Source of the DNA: an uncultured Clostridia bacterium
GTDB lineage: Bacteria > Bacillota > Clostridia > Oscillospirales > Acutalibacteraceae
Assembly: GCA_944380875.1 (NCBI GenBank)
Contig: CALWJA010000105.1
Coordinates: forward strand, 62,001 to 126,000
Reading direction: 5' to 3'
Length of the DNA: 64,000 nt
Shown here: piece after piece, positions 1 to 7,678 of the stretch
Layout of the letters: each line of letters begins with the position of its first letter
Position numbering within the stretch: position 1 is the stretch's first letter
Made by a program: the position numbers and the translations under genes
The notes under the pieces: generated by a model
What the model was told of the DNA's origin: nothing
What the model saw: the letters and a program-made list of their open reading frames with translations, nothing else
Database searches by the model: none

Positions 1-1116
1 CAGTTCCCCAACGGTCTGCGGTTCCTGCTGCTCTGTTTTCCGGCAGTATTCCTTAACAGCTTCCGTCATACTTTCGGGCGCCAGGAAACCTACATCATTC
101 ACATTTACCCTGCTGGAAAACGAAGAGGCCTCTTCAGCCATAGAGGAAAGTTCCCCAAAGCCATATGCTCCTCCCAATTCCTTTTTAACAGACTGCACCA
201 TCCAAAGGCCCATAATATTTTTTAAATACCGATACCGTTTCTCATAGCCGCCCTCGTTGGTAAAATTGGCCATTCTGCTCTCTTCTGAGCATTCGGCCTG
301 CCGCCGCTCTGCACCCAACAGCGACCACGTTCCCGAACTAAGAAACAGAAAATCTTCATCTTCCGATGGAACCGCCAAAACAGCTGAACCGGTATCATGG
401 GTAGCAGGTAATACCACTTTACAGGAAAAGCCTACTTCTCTTTCCACTTCCGCAGTAAAAGCCCCCAACTCCGAACCAGGCATTGTTGGGCTGAGGAACA
501 AACGGGATGGTATGCCCAGCTTTTCCAGCAGCTCTTCATCCCATTCTCCGCTATGTACATTTAAAAGTTCTGTCGTACTGGCGTTTGTATACTCATTTGA
601 ACGTTTTCCGGTTAAAAGAAAATGAAAATAATCCGGTACCATCAGGAAACAGTCGGCTTTTTGAAACACTTCCGGATCTTCCTGTTTCAATGCCATCAAT
701 TGATATATTGTATTAAAAGGCTGTTTCTGAATACCGGTCCTTTGATACAGCTCTTCATCGGTAACCAGTTTTGAAACCACTTGCTCCATACCTTCTGTCC
801 GCTTGTCTCTATAGCAGACACAGTCCGTCAGCCGGTTTCCTTCTTTATCGATCAAAACAAAATCAATGGCCCATGTGTCAATCCCCATGGAAACAGGAAT
901 TTTATTCAATTCTTTGCACCGTTTCAGCCCATTGAGAATTTCTCCATACAGATAGTCCGTATCCCAACAAAGGTGCCCGTCTTTCAGAACTCCCTGATTG
1001 GAAAACCGGTATACCTCTTCTGTTTTCATTTGCCCGTCTTCCAAATATCCTAGAATATGGCGGCCGCTGGATGCTCCGATATCCACAGCCAAATAGATAT
1101 TGCCTCTATTCTCCAT
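1..1116 (-). CDS. rhaB: Rhamnulokinase (3' end cut by window edge)
   Basis: An FGGY-family sugar kinase that phosphorylates L-rhamnulose to L-rhamnulose 1-phosphate in cytoplasmic rhamnose catabolism. The first 372 codons are present and the frame is open to base 1, so roughly 100 C-terminal residues are missing compared with the usual ~470-490. The N-terminus reads MENRGNIYLAVDIGASSGRH, the phosphate-binding start of the fold. IDTWAIDFVLID, ATHDTGSAV and SSGTWSLLG follow, the last being typical of rhamnulokinases rather than glycerol or xylulose kinases. The ATG at 1116 is preceded by a strong GGAGAGGAGG ribosome site. It lies downstream of an AraC-type regulator on the same strand, separated by a terminator-like hairpin. 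Fuculokinase is the main alternative. Confidence 0.88.
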   Translation of the reverse strand, partial: MENRGNIYLAVDIGASSGRHILGYLEDGQMKTEEVYRFSNQGVLKDGHLCWDTDYLYGEILNGLKRCKELNKIPVSMGIDTWAIDFVLIDKEGNRLTDCVCYRDKRTEGMEQVVSKLVTDEELYQRTGIQKQPFNTIYQLMALKQEDPEVFQKADCFLMVPDYFHFLLTGKRSNEYTNASTTELLNVHSGEWDEELLEKLGIPSRLFLSPTMPGSELGAFTAEVEREVGFSCKVVLPATHDTGSAVLAVPSEDEDFLFLSSGTWSLLGAERRQAECSEESRMANFTNEGGYEKRYRYLKNIMGLWMVQSVKKELGGAYGFGELSSMAEEASSFSSRVNVNDVGFLAPESMTEAVKEYCRKTEQQEPQTVGEL

Positions 1117-1162
1117 TATAAGACCTCCTCTCCTGTTTTTGATTATAAAAGATTTATCATCA

Positions 1163-1197
1163 AAAAAACAGGACGTAGTTTGAGAAAAACTACGTCC
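1163..1197 (-). terminator. Intrinsic terminator after the AraC-family gene
   Basis: An 11-bp perfect stem (GGACGTAGTTT paired with AAACTACGTCC, 1171-1181 with 1187-1197) with a short loop is followed on the minus strand by TGTTTTTTTG. It sits just after the regulator stop codon and before rhaB, so rhaB probably has its own promoter or is reached by readthrough. A TATAAT on the minus strand at 1142-1147 could be its -10, but no good -35 is visible. Confidence 0.75.
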
Positions 1198-1210
1198 TTA
1201 TTTGCAGAAT

Positions 1211-2182
1211 TCAGCAGTTATCTTTCAGACGGTATTCCCGAGGACTCATGTGATATTTTTCCTGAAATCGTCTGTAAAAATAACTTGTATTATCGTACCC
1301 TACCATAGAAATAATGTCCGAAACGGAGAGACTGGAAGTTTTAAGAAGAGAGCAGGCAACCTGGAAACGCTTCATCTGCAAAATCTCCTTAAAGGTGTAG
1401 CCTGTCTCCGCTTTTATATAGCGGCTCATTTGATAAAGGGATTGATGTTCCCTTTCCGCCAGTTCCGTCAAAGTTCCATCCATATAACGTTCTTCAATAT
1501 AACGAAGTGCTCTAACCGCCATAGCTTGGGAAAGCTGTGCAGACGAATCTCCGGATGCGATCCTGTCTGTATGTTCCAATAGCTGCAAAAACAAAAGCCC
1601 CATGGTTACACGGTTGATTTTTGTATCATTTCTATGCTGCCTTTCAATGGACCAAACCATATTTTCTATAAGATTCTGGATGGGAAGCACCTCTGCAACC
1701 TGAAAATGCAGATATTGGCACTGTCTGCCATCTCCTGTAAGGCTGCTTATAATAAAATTACTCAGCACGTTTTCTTCTTCCATCATATCAAATGCCGTGT
1801 GAAAAAACTCTGGAAGGACAATAAAATTCACCCCTATATCGTTTTCCCCGGCAGCTTCGATCTCGTGAAAACAGGTCTGGTGCAAAAAAAGGAGATCCCC
1901 TTTTTCCAAGACTACTTTTTCCGTATCGTTGATAATATGCGTTGTAGCCCCTTCACACATATACATAATTTCTATATAATTATGCCTGTGCTTTGGAAAC
2001 CGGATGAACCTGGTATGGGTGCGGATATCAAAAAGCGTTCCCCGGCTCATCATTTTTTCACAATCCACTGTAAAGTCAGAAGCAGCCGTATAAAGATTTT
2101 TTTGCACCTGATGGCTTCCTGCCAATATATTAGCTTCCTCTTCCGTTACTTTCCGGAGCTTTTGCATTAGCCTGGTATCCAT
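1211..2182 (-). CDS. AraC-family transcriptional regulator
   Basis: A 323-residue regulator with an N-terminal cupin-like sugar-binding half (RFPKHRHNYIEIMYMCEG, then KGDLLFLHQ) and a C-terminal double helix-turn-helix ending in SVSDIISMVGYDNTSYFYRR and SPREYRLK, the AraC/XylS signature. The frame is open back to 2359, but that would run over the promoter region of the divergent gene. The ATG at 2182 (MDTRLMQKL) has GAAAGGGTGAA in front and gives normal family length. It lies immediately upstream of rhaB on the same strand, so control of rhamnose use is the likeliest role; this is an inference from position. RhaS/RhaR-like regulators have the same architecture. Confidence 0.85.
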   Translation of the reverse strand: MDTRLMQKLRKVTEEEANILAGSHQVQKNLYTAASDFTVDCEKMMSRGTLFDIRTHTRFIRFPKHRHNYIEIMYMCEGATTHIINDTEKVVLEKGDLLFLHQTCFHEIEAAGENDIGVNFIVLPEFFHTAFDMMEEENVLSNFIISSLTGDGRQCQYLHFQVAEVLPIQNLIENMVWSIERQHRNDTKINRVTMGLLFLQLLEHTDRIASGDSSAQLSQAMAVRALRYIEERYMDGTLTELAEREHQSLYQMSRYIKAETGYTFKEILQMKRFQVACSLLKTSSLSVSDIISMVGYDNTSYFYRRFQEKYHMSPREYRLKDNC

Positions 2183-2328
2183 TATCCATTCACCCTTTCT
2201 CCCTTCTAAGAGTACCACGGAATAAAAGGTAAAACAAGAAAAGTTTTTACGGTTGATTTTCCCATATTCCCCCTGTAAAATAAAATTGATTCTATGTCTT
2301 ATTTTATCTGCAGAAAAGGAGAATGTAT
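2183..2328. promoter_or_regulatory. Divergent promoter region, AraC-type gene / ADP-ribosylglycohydrolase
   Basis: On the plus strand, TTGATT (2253-2258), a 17-bp spacer and TAAAAT (2276-2281) face the ADP-ribosylglycohydrolase gene. On the minus strand, TTGTTT, a 17-bp spacer and TACTCT face the AraC-type regulator. The two promoters share about 100 bp, so one bound regulator could affect both. Confidence 0.6.
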
Positions 2329-3675
2329 ATGAAATGGATGGACGTTTGTTATCCTCCACACATTGCTGCCCATTGGGAAGACACCATGGATGATCTCAAC
2401 CGCTATCTCCGTTTGTCGTCCGAGTTCGGGCAGGCAGAAGAAGGAGAAAAATTATTCTGTGAGTTGGAAAACTCTCTTGCTTCTATAAAACAGCGTTTTG
2501 AAAAACTTGTCCTTTCTAGTAAAGACCCGGAGGAACCGGAATCCATTCAAGATATACAGGCTTTGCGCCCTGCAGGGCCACGTCGTCTTCTCTCTGCAAT
2601 TCCCGCTGATTTTTCAGAGCGGCTCCGAGGGGCTTTTTATGGAAGAATGGCAGGCTGTACTTTGGGCGCTGCTTTGGAATTTGAACCCATACCCGCGGCA
2701 AAAAACTGGGCTGAACGTTTTGGGGACACCTATCCTCTTACAGATTATTGGAGCCAGGTACGCAATCCGGAAGATACCCATTATATCGTAGGGAAAAAGA
2801 AAGATCTAACAAAATCCTGCATGGACGCCGTTCCGCCTGACGATGACACCATTTATACATTGCTGGGGCTCCTCACTTTAGAAACATACGGCCCCAATTT
2901 TTCAGAGGAAGATATGGCGGAAATTTGGAAAAAATATCTGCCCCTGGGAAAGGAGTTTCCTCCCGGCGAAAAAGGCTGCTGGTGGGGTGAGCGAACCTTG
3001 CTGCAGAATCTGCTCAAAGGCGTGCCCCTTCCTCAGGCTGGCCTAGTGGGAAACCCCAACCTGCAAAATATTGCCGCATGGACAAGAGCGGACAGCTATG
3101 GTTATGTTTATCCCGGCTGGCCGGAAAAGGCTGCTGAGCTAGCCTATAAAGACGCTTCTATTAATCATCGCCGCAACGGTGTATACGGATCCATGTTTAT
3201 GGCAGCTACTATCTCCGCAGCTTTCGCTGTGGATGATCCTATAGAAGCCATACGGATCGGTTTGACCGAAATCCCTGAAAATTGTTTGTTTGCAGAAGGG
3301 GTCCGCTGGGCATTGGAGCAGTCTCCCCGAGATTATCAGGAGGCTTTTGACCTCACCTGGAACCGATACGCGGGAATGTTTAACGGAAGCGCGCTTACAA
3401 ATGCCCTGCACGTAGTCATGGGACTGATGATCGGTAAAAAAGATTTTACCAAAACTATAGGAGAAACTGTGGCTATGAGCGGAGATAACGACTGTACCGG
3501 CGCAACTGCAGGAAGCATTTTAGGGGCTGTTATCGGTCTTGAAAAAATCCCGGAGCACTGGATTCGTCCCTTCCAGGGAAGAATGCATATTTATTTGAAA
3601 GAAATGCCGGAATATCTCTCCTTGGAGGATGTTTGCGAACGATTTGAAAAATTAGCGCACAGCTTTCATGTATAA
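2329..3675 (+). CDS. ADP-ribosylglycohydrolase family protein
   Basis: A 448-residue protein whose residues from about 97 onward match the ADP-ribosylglycohydrolase fold: RLRGAFYGRMAGCTLGAALE at the start, PPDDDTIYTLLGLL in the metal site, and SGDNDCTGATAGSILGAVIG near the end. Known members remove ADP-ribose from proteins or small molecules using two Mg ions. The first ~95 residues are a helical extension that I do not recognise. An in-frame ATG at 2323 lies directly against the AGGAG at 2317-2321, so the ATG at 2329 with 7-nt spacing is the likely start. It is divergent from the AraC-type regulator and rhaB, which suggests a carbohydrate-linked or nucleoside-linked substrate rather than protein de-ADP-ribosylation. 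The substrate is unknown. Confidence 0.85.
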   Translation: MKWMDVCYPPHIAAHWEDTMDDLNRYLRLSSEFGQAEEGEKLFCELENSLASIKQRFEKLVLSSKDPEEPESIQDIQALRPAGPRRLLSAIPADFSERLRGAFYGRMAGCTLGAALEFEPIPAAKNWAERFGDTYPLTDYWSQVRNPEDTHYIVGKKKDLTKSCMDAVPPDDDTIYTLLGLLTLETYGPNFSEEDMAEIWKKYLPLGKEFPPGEKGCWWGERTLLQNLLKGVPLPQAGLVGNPNLQNIAAWTRADSYGYVYPGWPEKAAELAYKDASINHRRNGVYGSMFMAATISAAFAVDDPIEAIRIGLTEIPENCLFAEGVRWALEQSPRDYQEAFDLTWNRYAGMFNGSALTNALHVVMGLMIGKKDFTKTIGETVAMSGDNDCTGATAGSILGAVIGLEKIPEHWIRPFQGRMHIYLKEMPEYLSLEDVCERFEKLAHSFHV

Positions 3676-3706
3676 AGCAGGGCAAAACCACAGAAAAAAT
3701 AGTATC

Positions 3707-3746
3707 AAAAATGCTCCCCCGGGCTAATTGCCCAAGGGAGCATTTT
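3707..3746. terminator. Bidirectional terminator between convergent genes
   Basis: A stem AAAATGCTCCC / GGGAGCATTTT (3707-3717 with 3736-3746), with a further GGGC/GCCC pairing inside the loop, lies between the convergent ADP-ribosylglycohydrolase gene and carB. Both strands end the stem with a T run. Confidence 0.85.
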
Positions 3747-3830
3747 CTGTATTTTCATATAGTTCAGACCGCTGGGAACGCAACCTTTTTACTCCACACG
3801 AAACATTCTCAGGCCAGAGGTCTTAACGCT

Positions 3831-6800
3831 TTATTCCTTATCGGTAATCTGTGCGTGATACTCCTGCAAAGATTTTACAGGCAGCTTGCCGGCACGTTTC
3901 ACATCCCGGATTCCTTCTACCGTAGCCTTTGCAGCAGCCATTGTGGTAATATAAGGGATCTTGCTCTTGATGGCCGCTTTACGGATATAACTGTCATCGG
4001 TTGCACCCTTCTTACCGATAGGCGTATTCACGATGACGGAAACCTCACGGTTTGTGATGATATCCAGAACATTAGGCCTGCCTTCTGCAATCTTAGCTAC
4101 CTTCTTAGCAGGAATTCCAGCCTTTATAATAGCCGCATAGGTGCCCTCTGTAGCGTAGATCTCAAAGCCGCAATCGTGGAATCCTCTGGCCACTGTTTCC
4201 AGCTCTGTTTTATCCCGGTCGCTAATACTGATGAGGACAGAACCCGAAAGAGGCAGTTTGGTCTGTGTAGCCTCCTGGGCTTTATAGAAGGCTTCGCCGA
4301 AATCAGAGGAAATACCGAGAACTTCACCGGTGGAGCGCATCTCCGGCCCCAAGACAGGATCTACTTCGGGGAACATATTGAAGGGGAACACAGCCTCTTT
4401 TACTCCATAATGGGCAAATTTCTTTTCCTTAAGAGCAGGCACAGGAGACGGTCTTCCGGTAAACTGCGCTGTCATAATATCGGTAGCAATCTGCACCATC
4501 TGGATGTTGCAGACTTTGGATACCAACGGCACAGTACGGGATGCGCGAGGATTCGCTTCAATCACATAGACCTTTCCATCCTCAATAGCATACTGCATAT
4601 TCATAAGGCCTACAACATGCATCTCCCTAGCAATGCGGCGGGTGTATTCCTTAATTGTGGAAACCTGTTCCTCTGTCAGCCCTCTGGGAGGAAGTATGCA
4701 AGCGGAGTCGCCAGAATGGATACCCGCCAGTTCAATATGCTCCATAACGGAAGGAACAAACACATTCTCCCCGTCGCTAATAGCATCTGCCTCACATTCG
4801 GTCGCGTGATGCAGGAAACGGTCGATCAGGATGGGTCTATCCGGTGTAACGCCCACAGCGGCGTTCATATAAAATGTCATGTCGTCATCGTCATGGACAA
4901 CTTCCATACCTCTGCCGCCCAACACATAGGAGGGGCGCACCATCAGCGGATACCCGATGGTATGTGCAATGGAAAGAGCGTCCTCCACCGTAACAGCCAT
5001 TCCGGATTCCGGCATGGGGATTTCCAGCTTTTCCATCATAGCGCGGAAAAGGTCTCTATCCTCGGCAAGATCAATCGTCTCCGGCGTAGTACCAAGGATA
5101 TTTACGCCGGCTTTCTTCAGGCCTGCGGCCAAATTCAGAGGCGTCTGCCCACCAAACTGAGCAATTACACCCAGGGGCTTTTCCTTATGATAGATGCTCA
5201 GAACATCTTCCATGGTAAGAGGTTCAAAATACAGCTTATCGGAAGTATCATAGTCGGTGGAAACCGTTTCCGGGTTGCAGTTGACAATGATAGTTTCAAA
5301 GCCCAACTTTTTCAGGGCCTTTGCAGCATGGACACAGCAATAGTCAAATTCAATGCCCTGGCCGATACGGTTGGGACCGCCGCCCAAGATCATAATTTTG
5401 TTTTTATTGGAGCTGGCAGAGCTCTTATCTTCCATATGATAGCTAGAGAAATAGTAGGCAGAATCTTTTGTTGCGCTTACATGTACACCTTCCCAAGCTT
5501 CCACAACGCCAATCTTTTCCCGTTCTGCACGAATATCTTCCTCCGGAATTTCCAGAAGTTTGGAGAGATACCGGTCAGAGAACCCGTCCAGCTTTGCAGA
5601 TTTCAGCATATCGGCAGGGAGCATCTTTCCTTTATAAGCAAGAATTTTTTCCTCTTCTTCTACCAACTCTTTCATCTGCTCAATGAAATAGTGCTTGATT
5701 TTCGTCAGATTATAGAGCTCCTCCACTGTAGCGCCCTTACGAAGAGCCTCATACATAATGAACTGGCGATTGCTGGTCGGCGTATACAGCAGTTTGAGAA
5801 GTTCCTCTTTGGTCATATCTGCATAACCATTTACAAAGCCCAAGCCATACCGGCCGTTTTCCAGACTGCGGATCGCTTTCTGGAAAGCTTCCTTGTATGT
5901 CTTGCCGATGCTCATAACCTCGCCAACAGCGCGCATCTGCGTTCCCAGCTTATCTTCTACGCCCTTGAATTTTTCAAAAGCCCAGCGAGCAAATTTAATT
6001 ACGATGTAATCGCCGCCGGGAACATATTTATCCAGAGTCCCATATTTTCCGCAGGGAATCTCGTCCAGAGTGAGACCGCAGGCAAGCATAGCAGATACCA
6101 GCGCAATGGGAAATCCGGTAGCCTTGGAAGCCAAAGCAGAAGAACGGGAAGTCCGGGGATTGATCTCAATAACAAGGATACGGTCCGAAACAGGATCATG
6201 GGCGAACTGCACATTGGTGCCGCCGATTACACCTACCTTTTCCACAATGCGGTAGGCCTGATCCTGCAGCCGTTTCTGCACTTCTTCAGAGATTGTAAGC
6301 ATAGGAGCAGAGCAGAAGGAGTCACCGGTGTGTACACCCAGGGGATCAATATTTTCGATAAAGCAAACTGTTATCATGTTGCCCTTTGCATCCCGGACAA
6401 CCTCTAATTCCAGTTCTTCCCAACCGAGTATAGATTCCTCAACCAGCACCTGGCCTACCAGACTGGCCTGAAGGCCCCGTGCACAGACAGTTTTAAGTTC
6501 GTCTACATTATACACGAGCCCGCCGCCGGCTCCGCCCATGGTATAAGCAGGACGCAGCACAACAGGATATCCCAGTTTATCGGCGATCGCAAGAGCTTCG
6601 TCCACCGTGGTGGCGATTTCACTGCGAGCCATTTCGATTCCCAGTTCCTCCATGGTTTCCTTGAATTCCATGCGGTCCTCGCCACGCTCTATAGCGTCTA
6701 CCTGCACGCCGATAACTTTAACATTGTATTTATCCAGCACTCCAGCCTTTGCCAATTCTGAGCACAGGTTCAGGCCGGACTGGCCGCCCAGATTAGGCAA

Positions 6801-7055
6801 AAGAGCGTCCGGACGTTCTTTTTCAATAATCTGAGAAAGGCGCTCTACATTAAGCGGTTCAATATAGGTTACATCAGCCGTTTCCGGATCGGTCATGATT
6901 GTAGCAGGATTGGAGTTGACCAGCACAATTTCATAACCGAGATTCTTGAGGGCTTTGCAAGCCTGTGTGCCGGAATAGTCGAATTCACAGGCCTGGCCGA
7001 TAATAATAGGGCCGGAACCAATAATCAGTACTTTGTGAATGTCATTTCTCTTCAT
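3831..7055 (-). CDS. carB: Carbamoyl-phosphate synthase large subunit
   Basis: This 1074-residue protein makes carbamoyl phosphate from bicarbonate, ammonia and two ATP for pyrimidine and arginine synthesis. Length matches the family (~1070). It has two ATP-grasp halves: VLIIGSGPIIIGQACEFDYS near residue 10 and the repeat IMILGGGPNRIGQGIEFDYC near residue 555. VIEINPRTSRSSALASKATG and VIEANPRASRTVPLVSKVCN are the matching metal/ATP motifs, and a C-terminal MGS-like regulatory domain follows from about residue 935. The glutaminase subunit gene carA, normally directly upstream, is not next to it and must be elsewhere. A long leader with a terminator precedes it. Confidence 0.97.
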   Translation of the reverse strand: MKRNDIHKVLIIGSGPIIIGQACEFDYSGTQACKALKNLGYEIVLVNSNPATIMTDPETADVTYIEPLNVERLSQIIEKERPDALLPNLGGQSGLNLCSELAKAGVLDKYNVKVIGVQVDAIERGEDRMEFKETMEELGIEMARSEIATTVDEALAIADKLGYPVVLRPAYTMGGAGGGLVYNVDELKTVCARGLQASLVGQVLVEESILGWEELELEVVRDAKGNMITVCFIENIDPLGVHTGDSFCSAPMLTISEEVQKRLQDQAYRIVEKVGVIGGTNVQFAHDPVSDRILVIEINPRTSRSSALASKATGFPIALVSAMLACGLTLDEIPCGKYGTLDKYVPGGDYIVIKFARWAFEKFKGVEDKLGTQMRAVGEVMSIGKTYKEAFQKAIRSLENGRYGLGFVNGYADMTKEELLKLLYTPTSNRQFIMYEALRKGATVEELYNLTKIKHYFIEQMKELVEEEEKILAYKGKMLPADMLKSAKLDGFSDRYLSKLLEIPEEDIRAEREKIGVVEAWEGVHVSATKDSAYYFSSYHMEDKSSASSNKNKIMILGGGPNRIGQGIEFDYCCVHAAKALKKLGFETIIVNCNPETVSTDYDTSDKLYFEPLTMEDVLSIYHKEKPLGVIAQFGGQTPLNLAAGLKKAGVNILGTTPETIDLAEDRDLFRAMMEKLEIPMPESGMAVTVEDALSIAHTIGYPLMVRPSYVLGGRGMEVVHDDDDMTFYMNAAVGVTPDRPILIDRFLHHATECEADAISDGENVFVPSVMEHIELAGIHSGDSACILPPRGLTEEQVSTIKEYTRRIAREMHVVGLMNMQYAIEDGKVYVIEANPRASRTVPLVSKVCNIQMVQIATDIMTAQFTGRPSPVPALKEKKFAHYGVKEAVFPFNMFPEVDPVLGPEMRSTGEVLGISSDFGEAFYKAQEATQTKLPLSGSVLISISDRDKTELETVARGFHDCGFEIYATEGTYAAIIKAGIPAKKVAKIAEGRPNVLDIITNREVSVIVNTPIGKKGATDDSYIRKAAIKSKIPYITTMAAAKATVEGIRDVKRAGKLPVKSLQEYHAQITDKE

Positions 7056-7160
7056 ACTTTTTCCTCACAATCCTTTTATATTTACCAGTGTGCCGAACGA
7101 ATTGTTCAGACACTTTTTTACATATAGAAGATTGTATTTCCCCACAGCCCAAAAGGCTCT

Positions 7161-7192
7161 AAAAAAGAGAGACGGAAATTCCGTCTCTCTTT
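7161..7192 (-). terminator. Terminator inside the carB leader (candidate attenuator)
   Basis: A 12-bp stem (AAAGAGAGACGG / CCGTCTCTCTTT) with a 5-nt loop is followed on the minus strand by TTTTTT. It lies between the carB promoter and the carB start codon, so it would stop transcription before the gene unless disrupted. A leader segment at 7266-7278 can pair with its 5' half and loop, giving an alternative structure. Confidence 0.75.
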
Positions 7193-7265
7193 ACATCTAC
7201 GGGGAGATTCAACCCTCACTTTTTCTGAACACCTACAGGAAAATATATCACTTTAGCTAGAAAAC

Positions 7266-7278
7266 GAGAGAAATTTCC
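7266..7278 (-). promoter_or_regulatory. Candidate antiterminator segment in the carB leader
   Basis: The minus-strand RNA here reads GGAAAUUUCUCUC. It can form 13 base pairs, with a 3-nt CGG bulge, with GAGAGA-CGG-AAUUUCC of the terminator hairpin, so the two structures exclude each other. I could not match the leader to the PyrR-binding consensus, a T-box or a known riboswitch by eye, so the signal is unknown. Confidence 0.5.
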
Positions 7279-7305
7279 AGCCCCGCTCGGTATTCAAAAT
7301 TATCC

Positions 7306-7336
7306 GTCGAAAAACCTATCTTCCACTTTTTTCGAC
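7306..7336 (-). promoter_or_regulatory. Stem-loop near the 5' end of the carB leader
   Basis: A 9-bp inverted repeat (GTCGAAAAA / TTTTTCGAC) lies about 10-40 nt after the predicted transcription start. Its role is unknown; it may be part of the regulatory leader. Confidence 0.4.
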
Positions 7337-7354
7337 CGTTCCTCTTTCTGATCT

Positions 7355-7383
7355 ATTCTATCAGGATATATGCCGGAAGTCAA
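7355..7383 (-). promoter_or_regulatory. carB promoter
   Basis: TTGACT (7378-7383), a 17-bp spacer and TAGAAT (7355-7360) on the minus strand form a near-consensus housekeeping promoter. It lies about 290 nt before the carB start, leaving a long untranslated leader. Confidence 0.75.
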
Positions 7384-7511
7384 GCATTGTGTTAAGAGTC
7401 TCTTATAAAAATAGCATAGTTTATCTTAAGTGTTTTTATGCACTTTATCTTTTACTAGCAGGCGCATTATTTCTTATATGAAAAATTTTCCCGCTTAAAA
7501 GTAAAGTAAAT

Positions 7512-7521
7512 AAATCGTTTC
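7512..7521. promoter_or_regulatory. Second operator-like site upstream of the fucosidase gene
   Basis: AAATCGTTTC, read on the minus strand as GAAACGATTT inside AAAACGAAACGATTTATT, closely resembles the perfect palindrome at 7631-7640 and its flanks. The two centres are 119 bp apart. It may be an auxiliary site for the LacI-family repressor encoded downstream, allowing DNA looping. Confidence 0.4.
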
Positions 7522-7585
7522 GTTTTTATTTTATTGTAAATCACCTTGTTTATTTAAAAATAAATATAATATACCTGCAATTCTA

Positions 7586-7614
7586 TTGATTTTTTTAAGC
7601 ATATCTTCTATACT
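7586..7614 (+). promoter_or_regulatory. Promoter of the fucosidase-regulator operon
   Basis: TTGATT (7586-7591), a 17-bp spacer and TATACT (7609-7614) lie 65 bp before the fucosidase start. The AT-rich stretch from about 7384 to 7585 contains no gene that I can support. Confidence 0.65.
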
Positions 7615-7630
7615 AGAGTCATATTTAAAC

Positions 7631-7640
7631 GAAACGTTTC
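7631..7640. promoter_or_regulatory. LacI-family operator
   Basis: The perfect palindrome GAAACGTTTC, with a partly symmetric AAAC/ATTT flank, lies about 10-20 bp after the predicted transcription start. It has the central CG and GAAA arms typical of LacI-family operators. A repressor bound here would block transcription of the operon that encodes the regulator itself. Confidence 0.6.
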
Positions 7641-7678
7641 ATTTTTAGTGTAAATACTTATAAAAAGGAGCATTGCAT

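Noticed and set aside
3711..6407. An 898-codon open frame on the plus strand, antisense to carB
   Set aside because: It is a codon-bias shadow of carB: no ribosome site, no recognisable domain, and composition rich in His, Cys and Arg.
7056..7383. T-box, purine riboswitch or PyrR-binding leader upstream of carB
   Set aside because: None of the conserved T-box, riboswitch core or PyrR-loop sequences could be found by eye; kept only as an unassigned attenuator.
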